Position numbers and translations under genes: made by a program. From the NCBI RefSeq assembly GCF_905475345.1, contig NC_066598.1:5102001-5166000 (forward strand): a stretch of DNA of 64,000 nucleotides, written 5' to 3'. This DNA comes from Vespula vulgaris. Lineage: Eukaryota > Arthropoda > Insecta > Hymenoptera > Vespidae. Within the stretch, counting starts at the first letter, position 1; each line of letters opens with the position of its first letter. This document shows, one piece after another, positions 11,374 to 22,725 of the stretch. The notes under the pieces are model-generated. The model was not told where the DNA came from. It searched no databases and was given only the letters and a program-made list of their open reading frames with translations.

Positions 11374-13680
11374 TGGAATCTTACGAATTACTTTTAATCA
11401 TAGTATTACATTTATTTTTCGGTATGATGGATGTACGATAAAATTTACTTCATATTTTTAACTTATAACGATATTTTTTATTTAATATATTTAGATACAA
11501 ATATTGTGATGTCCATGATTGTTTATTGTATGTCGTTTGTTGTGTTTTTTACCTTTGAATAAGGGATTATCAATAATGCTAATATTACTCATTTGTCTGA
11601 TTGTTTTAAACTTGAAAAGTCTATATCGATTGACACTATAATTTCTCTGGAACTTTTCGCGAAGATACTGTCGAAATTAGGAAAAAGAAAGAAAAATGAA
11701 GAAATTTAAAATGTATAAAGATATAGAATGGGAAGTAATAATGTTTATTGTTTGCGAGCGAATCAGGATACTAGATTTGGAATTCTTAAATAATTTCAGG
11801 TGTGATCCTTTGTTCTGATAATCATATTTATTCGTGACCATTGAATCGATGGCTTCAGGATAAATTCCAGATATCCACGTCTCGCTTTATTTAATAATCT
11901 AATTTCATTGATTGCCCGACATGGTATATTACAAAAGAACATATGTTCGATTAACAATGCCTAAATTTGGACAATAATGGGAATCGTGGGAAACATAAGA
12001 AACATGTTTCTTTATATTTAAGTATTTTCTTAGAGATTGTTCAGCAATATCACTCTTTTATCAAAGTTATTCTCTGTAATGCTAATAGATCCTTAGTAGA
12101 TAATACTATGAATATTTGAAAGTGTGCATGTGTGATTCAGTACATGCTTTTGGTTAAGAAAAAATATACCTTGATATGCATATATATTTTAAATAAAGTT
12201 ACTGTCAAAATAAGTTATTGTAAATATCCACTAACGTTTATTGAGAATCATATCGAAAGATTGAACAGAAAGTCATGATTTGTTATTCTGAATTGAATGA
12301 TCGTAATTTTTAGATCAACTGTACAAAGTATTTTGTAAGAGAAATAAACATATGATCTTTAGATAGATCTTGATGCTATTTTATATTCGATAGAAGTTAC
12401 TTACGTGTTTTATTTCTTTCACATTTACTTAAAACGATAGATTATAATAATGAGCTGATAGCTATATTATTTAAAAAAAACTGATATATATATTTACTTT
12501 CTTTTGCATTGCAGTTTTTCGTTTTTCGTTCATTTTACCATATTTTTCTTGGATCAAGTTTATAGCCAAGTCTTGATTATGTCGTCAGGACATAATTTTT
12601 CTTACAAATGTCATTTTGCAGATTCGATCAGGATAATAAATAAATAAATTTCTGTATGTGTGAATGTGTATGTAAATAATCAAATAACATATTTCGGAGT
12701 AACAACAGAATACGTATGCGTGTTGGGTCAAAGGTCTATTATTTTTGTGTTTCAAATTCAAATGTTTTTAAAACAGCGTGAAAGGAACAATAGTGCTAGA
12801 GAAATATATCCATTAGCTTTGAAGGAAAAATAATGTAACAAGAAATCAAATCACTGATAGATAAACATTTGTTAATATTCTGGATAATAATGATCACTAA
12901 TAATCAGTGATATGTCTAATTAAATTTACCCGCTATAAGAGTAATTATTCAAAAATTTATAACTTATTCATTTCTTCGATGTAACGTAACAACTACAAAT
13001 TAGACTCAACTTATGTGTGTCATTTATTCATATTCTATTTTTTTTAATCTAGCTTCTTCACTGACGTGCACATTGAAAGAGGATTTCTATTCAAAACGTT
13101 AATTTGCATCATACTTTTTCCTGGGAGGTGTTTCATTGTTTAATCGAACCCCTCTAATAATAACGCTAATTTCACCACTCGTCCATTCAAATTATTTTTT
13201 TTCATAACGAAAGTGAACGCACGACGATCTTTTAAATAGAATTCCCAATAGATTAATTCTAAATTTATTTACTGATATGTTAGCTTCATATTGTTTTATA
13301 GTCATGCATAATGCATAAAACAGTACGCTATTGTCAATAGTCGACGACCCTATTCTATCACCTGATAATAGGTTCAACATCAGTTCGAATGTCAATATTT
13401 GAAAAGCTTTGAAAGGCGATACGTGAAAATATCGAGGGTATTATAATTTCAACATAAGAGAATCCAACGCTTCATTAATAGTTGCCCAGAGATGCAACTA
13501 CCTGGGCAACAATGATATTTTTTAACATTGATATTTTGTAAAAAATCCAGAAAATTAAAAACAAAAGATCTAGTCATGGAGTGGATCGAGTAGTAGATTC
13601 TTTAGAAAGAGAAATCCATGAATACATATACTCTACTTGTCTTAGAACTCGATACGTTATTTGAGTATTAGTAATACTTA
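11374..13680. other. AT-rich DNA with no recognised gene
   Basis: The only reading frames are short and carry no motif that I recognise. No satellite monomer, tRNA or transposase motif was found. A 67-codon minus-strand frame at 13,192-13,395 lies downstream of the gypsy relic on the same strand and might be its extension, but I cannot support that. Confidence 0.4.
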
Positions 13681-13725
13681 TAAAAGTAATAGCAATTGTA
13701 CGAAGTACAATTGCTAATACTTTTA
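13681..13725. repeat. Near-perfect hairpin, 21-bp arms, 3-nt loop
   Basis: The arm TAAAAGTAATAGCAATTGTAC (13,681-13,701) is followed by GAA and by its reverse complement with one mismatch (13,705-13,725). A smaller palindrome, AGTATTAGTAATACT, lies just before it. The hairpin sits immediately downstream, in the reading direction, of the gypsy RNase H relic on the minus strand. It may be a folded terminus of a small element. Confidence 0.85.
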
Positions 13726-13733
13726 GTTTCTAA

Positions 13734-14215
13734 CTAGTATATAACACAATTATACCTGTGTTGTTTTTCAGCTAGCATGGTACATAGGATGGAAACACTA
13801 ATCCATATCATATTTCTGTAATCAATGCTTAGGTTTGAGGTATCAATATGAATCTCAATATCTGCAGTTAGGCGGTACAATTTTAATATTGGTTTATTAG
13901 CCAACAATAGTTTCAAATGTTGAATTTGAAACTGGTCCTTATTAAAATCACAGAATTCTTAGAATAGATTTGATTTCATCTAAATACATTAAAACTAAAC
14001 CACTTCTTATCAAATCTTGAAAAACTGTATTAATAAGTTTCTGAGATATGATTGGCAATAAATTACTAAGTCCAAATGGCATTCCTAAAAATTCAGTGCT
14101 CATCCATTATAAATGCAGTATACTTACAGCTATTCTAATGTAATGATATATGAAAGAATCCATTTTTGATGTCATGCAAACTGAATTATATAAAAATCTA
14201 AAGACTATTTAATTA
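13734..14215 (-). pseudogene. Gypsy-type Pol relic: reverse transcriptase end and RNase H start
   Basis: Reading on the minus strand, the reverse transcriptase palm is recognisable by the box GMPFGLSN (about 14,071-14,090) and, about 30 residues later, by MYLDEIKS at the place of the YxDD active site (13,975-13,986). A stop-free 60-codon frame at 13,734-13,916 continues with KPILKLYRLTADIEIH, the start of a Ty3/gypsy RNase H domain that normally reads HTDAS. Only about 160 of the usual 1,000 or so Pol residues remain, and the frame changes between the two parts. The second active-site Asp is Glu, so the enzyme would be dead. No LTRs were found around it. Confidence 0.7.
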
Positions 14216-15550
14216 GTTCTCAATTAGTGACAAAGAATAACGATCTTTATGAATATCTTTATTAATAACTTATAATTGATATACAATCATATATTATAGT
14301 AACATTTTTTTATTATTATTATCGGACTTGCATATTCATATACTCTAAACAGGTAATTATCATCTTTGATATATTGAAAATTTATTTCGCAATTACTTTT
14401 ATCCTCCAATTTATTAAATGCATCTATGTTAAATACATAGAATATTATTTAATGTTTCTATTTACAAATGACTTTTATTTAAATACTTATACACACATTC
14501 ACATCTAAAGAAAAAAACATATCATCTTTTGTCACCAAGCTGACATTGGCCATTGAACATTGTGTGATTCTTCATAAAGATATGGCCAGATTAAACTTTG
14601 ACAAAGCTATCTCGGAATATTATAAAAAAAAATAATATAACGTAGAAAGCACAGTTGCAATAAAAGCACATTGCAATTTTTTTCTTAATATTTTTATTCA
14701 ATTCTTGTGAAATATGTAGTTTATATAGTTAAGTGATATTTATTAAATTTTATGCAATTTACTATACTTCGTTTGATTTCTTAAATTTTCATTATCATTT
14801 TCATTATCATTTCAATGATACATAATAAGTCCTGTAAACAGAATATAGCACATATCTTTGGGGATATTGATTGAATAGTTAAAAAAAATTGCTAAAAATA
14901 AAAATCTAGAAGAAGTTGGACAGTGAGATTCCATGGCTTAACTCACATACGTGCACTTCTTAGAATCTTGCTCTAAATTAAGATAACGCAATTTGAACTA
15001 AGACAAATAAGAATACAATCTAGAACTCTTATAAAGACTTATATATTTCATTCAGATTAAAAAACTGCGTAAATTAATAATATAACTATAAGTATACTCT
15101 TAGTCAAAATCAACAAAATGATAAACACGTACATCGATAGGTTAGGAAAAATATACTATCTATGATCTCACGTACTATATATTAATAATAAATTTATTGG
15201 AAATTATTAAAACAATACAAAATCGTTTATTGTTTTGTTAGTTTCACATACCTGTTAGTCTTTTCTTAGTCTTATTACCTGTCTGAGGAAAATCTTATAT
15301 ATAATCGTCAATTAAAAATATATATATTTTTATGAAATATTTATTGAATTAATTTTACATCAGTGAACGAAAAATTCAGATTGCTATAGAAGTTTCATTT
15401 ACAAAAAACTTGGATTATCTAATTCTGATACAGACTTTTACAGATATTGAAAACGGTATAATACAAAATTTAGAACCAATAGATCAAAGAGTTCTTAATA
15501 CATTATATTAGTTTAATTTTCTAAGCTAAAAATGTCCTACTCCATCGATA
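14216..15550. other. AT-rich DNA with no recognised gene
   Basis: This is very AT-rich, with many homopolymer runs. The part next to 14,215 could be the decayed upstream portion of the gypsy Pol, but I found no motif. Confidence 0.35.
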
Positions 15551-15589
15551 GATATTACTACGAGATGAAGCGCCACCAGACACACAATT

Positions 15590-15824
15590 AGTTCTATATT
15601 CAGTATATAAGCGACTATAGTAAGGGCAAGAAGAATTCCTTTTATACGAGAAGAATTATTGATTGCGTCGACACGCATAGTTCACTATCGTCGTTCCTTC
15701 TTTTTTTCTATTTTACTTTTATCCTGAGGAGAAGAAATCAACCATTTATTTCTTTAAATAAGTAATATTGATCATTAGAAAGTTGTATTTTTTATGCTTT
15801 TACACTTAACTAGTCACTACAAAA
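15590..15824 (+). promoter_or_regulatory. Possible copia-like LTR promoter and leader
   Basis: A TATA box (TATATAAG, 15,604-15,611) lies about 210 bp before the ATG of a copia-like Gag start. Between them is a pyrimidine-rich stretch (TCGTCGTTCCTTC) followed by an AAATAAGTAAT region, resembling the U3/R/U5 layout of small Ty1/copia LTRs. I could not find a second copy of this LTR in the window, so the call rests on position and the TATA box only. Confidence 0.3.
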
Positions 15825-15960
15825 ATGGCAACGTCTTGAGCTAGTGGAATATAATTTTTAGAAATTTTTAGATCACTCTAACTACTTTTTCAAAATGAAA
15901 ATGCATCTTAGTCTAATTGATCTGTCACCAATCGAGAAATTCAAAATAGAAAATTTTTAT
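15825..15960 (+). pseudogene. Copia-like Gag N-terminus relic
   Basis: The ATG at 15,825 opens MATS, then a stop, then ASG. Some 20 codons later another frame reads KFLDHSNYFFKMKMHL. Ty1/copia Gag proteins begin with a short leader and a box of the type F-x-x-L-x-G-x-N-Y-x-x-W-K-x-x-M, and the order and spacing here fit. The tryptophan is missing and frames change at least once. Nothing of protease, integrase or reverse transcriptase follows, so this is a solo 5' fragment. Confidence 0.4.
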
Positions 15961-16779
15961 GTTATATATAGCGTATTAAAAAAAAGAAGCATTCAGTATT
16001 TATACAGTACATAAAGCACACTATACTGAGTAAAATAGTCTTATATTAAACATTGGTCAAGAAGTTTCTGATATAAACATTTTTGTATATTAGTATTAAT
16101 TTGTGTTATAACATACAAATTTTGTATATTAATATCATTGATTTACTGACTTCTATCAACACATGTAATTAGCAAGTAAATAATTCAAAATTTCTTTTAA
16201 ATTGAATCTTTTATAACGATTATAAATTGATAATATGATGAAACAGAATTGAAAGGAGAAAACAACATGAGAGAGAGAGAGAGAGTCCGCAAAAATTCGT
16301 CAATTTACTAAATGTGTATTTGTGTATATCATGCATAAACAAATAAATATTAAATTTTTAAGTATCGTACGAAAATAGTAAAATATCTTTGCTAAAAAGC
16401 AAGAAAAAGAGGAGAAGACGAAGATATACGATTGATCCCATTAATTAAATATTTTTTGAATAATTGATTAAAATTTTTGAAGAAAATTTAAGACAATATA
16501 GAATATTAACGCAATGTTCGATTGATAAATGCTTTTTATCTACTTTTTATGAAACATATGTACACAAAAAGAAGGTTAGAATATTCTAAATAAATTGTAC
16601 TTTAGGATATTATTGCGATAGATTCTGTTTTTTATCTTCCTTATTTTTTTAATTCATATTTTCTTATACATAATTTTAAACCAGTAAATGCTTTATTTCA
16701 CAATATATCTCGAAATTGCGCATTGTTGATGCCGCAATGCCGTGATTGTTGCATTCTTTTCGTTAGCACGATGTGTTGA

Positions 16780-16804
16780 CAGAAATGATTTTATATCATT
16801 TCTG
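16780..16804. repeat. Perfect 10-bp inverted repeat with 5-nt loop
   Basis: CAGAAATGAT and ATCATTTCTG are separated by TTTAT. The stem does not extend convincingly outward, so a microRNA precursor is not supported. It lies in a slightly GC-richer pocket (16,725-16,850). Confidence 0.8.
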
Positions 16805-17063
16805 CAAATATGCTCTCTGCATCATGGCTTAAGAAAATAAAGTCAGAACGATGTAATTAGTAATTATGTATGAGTTATGTATTAGTAATTATATAGTAAT
16901 CAAATATGATTTTCCACATTACTGATATACTATAAATTCAATAAATATCTTGTAAAAATATATAATAAATGAAAATATACTATATTAACAGCTATATACA
17001 CACACACACACACGCACATTTTGGTATGTATAATAAATAAAAGTATACTACATTAATAGCTAC

Positions 17064-17067
<4 letters not shown>

Positions 17068-17109
<42 letters not shown>
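17068..17109. repeat. (TA)n microsatellite
   Basis: About 21 uninterrupted TA dinucleotides. Nearby (AC)n and (GA)n tracts make this a cluster of simple repeats. Confidence 0.95.
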
Positions 17110-17111
<2 letters not shown>

Positions 17112-18317
17112 CTATGTATAATAAATAAAAATATACTAGATACAAATATACTAGGTATGTGTGTGTGTAAAAGAGAGAGAGAGAGAGAGAGAATTCGAGC
17201 AAACTATGTACATGATATTACCATTATAATAATATAATTTTTGTATTTTTGTGCATAATGGTTTATAACAAATATATCTCAAAAAAAGATGTCTTAATTA
17301 AATACTATTATTTCTATACGCTATTCATTGTAAAATTATAATAATAGAAATTTTTAGTAATAATGTTTGACGCTATAATATTAATTTTTACAATCATTCT
17401 TGTGATGAAAAGAATAGAAGTTAAAATGTATTCAACTGTAGACATTAGCTTTATTTATATAAAAGTATATGAACTTAAAAAACGATAATGTACAATAATA
17501 ATATATTAGAAAAGATAAAAAATTATATTATTTATATTTGAAAAAATATAATATGGATAAAATTGTTTATTTACTATTCAATTCGTTTTATTTCAGTTAG
17601 ATGGACAAGACGTTAGGGAAAGTGATCGATAGCTAGTATTTAGACCAGTTAGAAAATAACATCGATTATTTACGATACTCATAAAATTAAAATACTTTCG
17701 TTAAATTGAAATTAAAATAATAAACAGTCTTATCTAAGTGGAAAAGAGACTTAATTTTATTAGAAAGAAATAACGGAAACTAATTTGTATCCAAAAAACA
17801 CTAATTTTAATTGTCGATAATATATAAAATTTTCTTTCGACACATAATGAACTTAAAAAAAGACTGACAGGTATATGAAATTAATAAGACAATAAACGAC
17901 GAAGCATGACTAGTGTATATATAAACGATACCATTTTAATAATTTCTAATAAATTCATTATGAATATATAATACGCGAAATCATAGATAGTATACTTTTT
18001 GTAATGTATAGATGCACGTGTTTATTGCTTTGTTAATCTCAATCACGAGTGTACTACATATTTGTAGTTATATTATTAATTTATATAGGTTTTTAATCTA
18101 AATGATATATATATATGTCTATAAGTGTTCTAAATCGTATTTTTCGTTGTTTTAATTCAAATCGTGTTATCTTAGTTCAGACCAAGCCTTTAAAGTGTAC
18201 ATGATATGAGATAGGGCGCAGTCATTCTCCGTTTTTTTTTTCCCGATTTTTCCTCTTAACAATTTTTATCTCATTTTTTTTTATTATGCAATCAGTATCA
18301 AAATAAGAACGAGTGTT

Positions 18318-18440
18318 GATTAAGTGAAAGAGAAAGAAAGAAAGAAGAGAGTGCAAGCAAGAGAGGATAAGAATGAGTGTCAATTGAGAAAAAAAAGGAA
18401 AGAGAGAGGAAAAGAGACAAAGAGCAACTACGAGCACAAA
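18318..18440. repeat. Purine-rich (polypurine) tract
   Basis: The plus strand is almost only A and G for about 120 bp (GAAAGAGAAAGAAAGAAAG and similar), with a few interruptions. The two minus-strand reading frames across it (18,222-18,510) are low-complexity Ser/Phe/Leu translations of this tract and are not believed to be genes. Confidence 0.8.
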
Positions 18441-20939
18441 CGATAGAATGAGAAGAAATAGAAATCGAAACAAATAATAGAAATTGATCAAATAAGATTG
18501 GAGAAACCAATTACCATGAGACGTAATGTATACATGAGAGTAGAGGCCAAAGAAAGTAAACTATCATATCGTAAGTGAACAAGATTCCGAAGTATTTCTT
18601 TTTCCCTGTTTAAAAGCTAATTCTTTTTCTTATTATTACTCTTATTATTATATTATTATAATATATTTTATTATTATAATAGTAGTAGTAATAATGTGTA
18701 TATAATATAAGTAATAATATAAAGTGGACTGCAATAGAAGTTATAAGGAAAAATAGTGCTAAGTGTTCTATCTCATAGATAGTATGTAAACGAACTCACA
18801 TCTTTTGATTTCTATTAATATAATATATGATATATAAATATATTCATTAAATTTATTTATTTTTGATAAAATAATCGACGAAATCTTGTTTTTTTTGTCC
18901 GAAATTTATATATAATAGTGCAACGAGACGTATCGAAAAACGTAAACAGAATAATCATGTGTTATGTACGTGATAGATGCATAAACTTCAGCTATTTGCT
19001 GGCAACCGGCAGTTAATTGTTGAATTCAGGAATGAATTTATTATTATAATAATAATTACTACTATATAATAATAATTACTACTAATAGATTATTGTTAGA
19101 ACTTGCTTAAACTTCCCGTCCAAAAACTGTTACAAAATAATGTGAAGGTTGTAAATACACTCTTGACCCTATTCGTCTCCATCACACGCATTTATTTATG
19201 TTCATCTTGTACGGACCATACACAGCATACACACACACACACGCGCGCGCGCGCGCGCGTATACCAGCATTGTCTCTTATCTAGCATGGATTACTATAAG
19301 TTGCATGTCATCTTCGAAAAAGGACATAAATATGAACAACTGAAAAATGTAAGTTCAAGCTATTAACAAAAATATTCTAATCCATACTAAGTCGATTATT
19401 ATGCGTGAGAGAAGTAAATCTACACAAGCTTTTTTCTTACATCGACGTATTAGATGTTTGATATCATGCGGAGATAGTGTTCCCATGTTATAGCTTGTAT
19501 TAATTGCGTTCAGTACTAGTAATATAATTATAAAGATTTTTGGATGAATCCCAACAATGATTTCTATTTTTCTGATAGCTTTGTCCATTTTTTGCTGCAT
19601 AATAAAAGTACACGTATTAGAAGTAATATGTTATAAGATCTTTCCAATTCTTCTTAAAAATGAATGCCGAAAATGGAATTATTATAATAATTAATTTAAT
19701 TTAAATAATTAATATCATTAATGTTAATTGTTAATAGTTATAAATGTTTTATTTCAATTCCATCAGTATGAACTGAGAATGACAATATGTAAACATTGTC
19801 CACTCAGATATTAACAATGTTTGGAAATAACAGAAAACTTTAAGGTATTAAAAGAATCTATAAAAAATAACCCATATACTTCTAATTGGCTAAATAATCA
19901 TTTACAATTTAACTTTGATCGTTGTAACATACAAAGTAATAATGACTATGATAAAAATATTATTGCAAATATATATCTTAGGGATCAGTTATTCTTTATT
20001 ACGCCATATATGTTTAAAGTTTTAAGTATGATTCTATTGTTCTTTAATGAAGAATTTTTAACTTTATCTATAACTATCGTATGTCTACAAGTAATTTTTT
20101 CTTTGAGCATAATGTTCTGTGTCCAAATTTTAGCTGAATCGATATACTCTTAATGTTGAAATTTGAACTTGGTTGAATTTCGACCAATATCAATATTTAA
20201 TAAGTACATCAGCAACAGATATAGTGTGGCATCTACATTGAAAATGCATGCAAAAAAAAATTGTAGCAATTTTCATGATTGATGCATTGCTATTCTGGTC
20301 TTTCAGAGTCATTTGCTTATATTACGTATATTTATGATCGTTAATCAAAGTTGAAAGGATCCCTCTTCGAAGAATCCTAATGACAAATGAAAATGACAAA
20401 TGATTAACAATGACAAATAAAACTGAAAATATTACTCAACACTAAATAGCAAAGTTTGAATACTCGAATTCTCAAGCAATTGAACACGTTTTCTTCAGAA
20501 ATCTATAGATTTATCAATTTTACCAATATCCTATATGAAATTTTTTGGATACATTCTTAATACTTGAAAATTTTAAAAACTTCAAAAAAAGGTAAAAATA
20601 GAAATTTATAGATAGATGTGGCCTCTTAAAGCAGTATGGCCTCTTAAACACAGTTAATATTGTATACTTATACGATATTAGATAAATTATGCATAAGTGA
20701 ACAAATTTTCATTATTTTCAATAGCCAGATAGTGTCGAAGTTTTGTTTCTATTTGCTTCTCAATCTTTCTTATTTATTTATATTATTATTATATTTACTT
20801 AGTTTTTCTTCGCTAGCAAACTGTAAATATCCATTAGTAACAAGAAGTATTAATTTTCGATCTTGATTTCTCCTAATAACATTCTTACAAACGATAGACA
20901 ACACTCTTAGAATTACCATAAAAATTATCAACGTTTTCG
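18441..20939. other. AT-rich DNA, simple repeats, no recognised gene
   Basis: It holds TAT/ATA-rich stretches (18,620-18,720), a 17-bp tandem duplication of AATAATAATTACTACTA type (19,045-19,085), an (AC)n-(GC)n tract (19,228-19,260) and a 110-codon plus-strand frame (19,821-20,153). That frame is Asn/Ile-rich with a hydrophobic second half, and I recognise no family in it. Confidence 0.45.
19228..19260. repeat. (AC)n(GC)n microsatellite
   Basis: About seven AC units pass directly into about nine CG units. Alternating purine-pyrimidine DNA of this kind can form Z-DNA. The CG run is striking in such AT-rich surroundings, where CpG would be expected to decay. Confidence 0.95.
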
Positions 20940-21091
20940 AAGATACCACTATTGTTCGTCTAAAATACACGTTACTCATTAATCTGAAAGCCTTAAAAAA
21001 CAAACATAACATCTATACCTTTTGTATTAATTGTGTTGATGGATAAGTACGTATCCTCAACAATTCATAATACTTTCTCCTAAGAGCCATA
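20940..21091. repeat. Dispersed repeat copy A, left part
   Basis: It resembles 37,060-37,192: both contain ATTAA...AAAGC.TTAA, a GT(A/G)CGTATC(C/T)TCA(A/G)CAATTC box and a CAATA-type ACTTTCTCCTAAG / ATTTTCTTTTAAGG ending. It stops at CCATATA, where the Tc1-like element begins. Confidence 0.6.
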
Positions 21092-22377
21092 TAAAGGCGC
21101 TCATATATTTACGAACAGTTGAAAAATTTATATTTTTATTACCAAATTGCAAAATTGGATGCAATTATACGATAGTCACTTGTATATATAGTAAGTGTAA
21201 ACACTACTGTGTATGGTAGCCAAAAAACTTTTACTCACTACTTCTGATATTAACAAGAAAAAAAATTATTTTCCAAGTGTAATATTTTAAGAGGACACAT
21301 TTAAGTACACAAATATTTTTCATATTCTGCATTTTTATTTAATTTTTAAGTTTTTATATGTTAATATGTAATTGCTAAACTTATTTGTTTTATAACTTCG
21401 CCACATTTTCATGACATAGATTGTATTAACTGAAAGCATCTCTTTATTGGTATGGAGTTCCAACCATCTTGGATAACAGTATATAATTCTTCTAAGTTTT
21501 TCAATTTTTGTTGTTTTACGAATTTGTCGATATTGATCCATAACATTTCAATTGGATTTAAAACCAGATTAAACTTCGATTCGTCCATAAAAATTTCTCT
21601 AAACCATTATTCTAACGTCCAATGAAAATGTTCTTTGGCAAATGCAATTCCCACTCATCGATTTTTTTCCGAGATGAATGTTTTTCTTTTGTGCCACTCG
21701 ACCCATTAAACCGAACTCATTTAAATGATGACGTATCTTTTGAACACTTACTTTTTTATCTAAATCAGGATTAATTTCTGAATTAATTTCTACTGCAATT
21801 TTAAATCTGTCTGTCTCGGAGAGTCTATGGATCCTTCGATCAGTTTTGGCATCAGTTTTTCATTTAATTTTACAAGGAACATTATCTGTAGTTCGAAAAC
21901 ATTATACTTATATAATATACTTTATGGTTTGGAAACAGGTGACTCTGGATATTCCAAGTTCTAAAGAAATTTGGCGATAAGATTTTCCACATTTCGCAAA
22001 AATTGCACTTGTTTTCGTTGTTCCGGTGTAATATTTTTTCCATTACTCATATTAATGCTCTATATAATATATCTAACTACACGAACTACTCGATTGAAAT
22101 TGATAAAATCGATTTATTAAACGATTTAAAGTACGATACGCATAGTGTTCTTAACTATTTGATCGCTGCAGAAATTAATGCTCCATACAAAACATAGGTT
22201 TTGTAAAAAACTCCATATTTTTTTGAAATAGGAAAAAAACATTTGCTCCAATATTAATATTATGAATACGAATTTTTAAGATTATTTTAGTTATTTTATT
22301 TTTACTCCATTTTTTTACAGATATATCATATTTCAAAATGTATTTCTATTTCGTCCTTAAGCATATAGCCATCATTA
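21092..22377 (-). mobile_element. Tc1-like DNA transposon inserted in the dispersed repeat
   Basis: Copy B of the host repeat (37,020-37,555) is uninterrupted, whereas copy A is split here, which gives the element's limits: about 1.29 kb, flanked by TA on both sides as expected for Tc1/mariner. The ends, read inward, are TAAAGGCGCTCATATATTTA and TAATGATGGCTATATGCTTA, a decayed inverted repeat. The interior carries minus-strand transposase fragments (separate entry). Confidence 0.6.
21345..22050 (-). pseudogene. Tc1-like transposase relic with internal deletion
   Basis: Minus-strand reading from 22,050: TPEQRKQVQFL, then a helix-turn-helix piece with KSYRQISLELGISRVT, then KVSVQKIRHHLNEFGLMGR (the second DNA-binding domain), then MDESKFNL around the first catalytic Asp. 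Directly after that comes NPIEMLW, which in Tc1 transposases lies just before the third catalytic residue, and a C-terminal part with NLEELYTVIQDGWNSIP. The whole stretch between the first and third catalytic positions, including the QQDNA-type box, is gone. Several frameshifts and stops are present. Family length is about 340 residues; roughly 230 remain. The element is dead. Confidence 0.8.
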
Positions 22378-22725
22378 TATATCATTATTGAGAATACTTG
22401 CCTTTGGGAATTCGTTAGGTACTTGCTAAGAAAACGCATAAATAAAGAATACATTATTACCTTTGTCCGAGCTTAGACATCTTTAGTCAAATATGTAGCT
22501 TTCAATAATGTGTTGAGTAGAGCTATAAATAAACAATAAAAGTAGATTCCTAGACAAAACGATTCATAGGTTCGTCTGGCACCTACCCTTCAAATATTAA
22601 TGCAACATTCATGAATACAGTCATCAAAATAAAGAATGAAGCCATGAGCTTATTTAAACATTTCGAACAAATTATTCTGACACACCCACGATCAATAACC
22701 ATTTTGCATTCCTTTTCCATACACT
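22378..22725. repeat. Dispersed repeat copy A, right part
   Basis: It matches 37,195-37,555 over about 330 bp: shared landmarks include CTAAGAAAACGCATA, ACCTTTGTCCGAG, TAGACAAAACGA, GTCTGGCAC, CTACCCTTCAA and ACACACCCACGA. Copy B has an extra stretch after CCCTTCAA. Similarity ends near CTTTTTCC. I recognise no coding sequence in it. Confidence 0.8.

Larger units (their letters stand above)
15961..18317. other. AT-rich DNA with microsatellites, no recognised gene
   Basis: It contains a (GA)n run at 16,270-16,285, an (AC)n run at 16,998-17,013, a (TA)n run of about 42 bp at 17,068-17,109, a (GA)n run at 17,171-17,192, and a perfect 10-bp hairpin at 16,780-16,804. The motif TATGTATAATAAATAAAA occurs twice, at 17,025 and 17,114, flanking the (TA)n tract. 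Confidence 0.6.

Noticed and set aside
16725..16850. microRNA precursor around the 10-bp hairpin
   Set aside because: The stem does not extend beyond 10 pairs, and the flanks do not pair.
18222..18510. Two minus-strand frames of 70-89 codons rich in Phe, Ser and Leu
   Set aside because: They are translations of a purine-rich simple tract.
19821..20153. A 110-codon plus-strand frame
   Set aside because: Asn/Ile/Leu-rich with AT-rich codons, no recognised family, no promoter or splice evidence. In DNA this AT-rich, length alone is weak support, although it stays the longest unexplained frame in its region.
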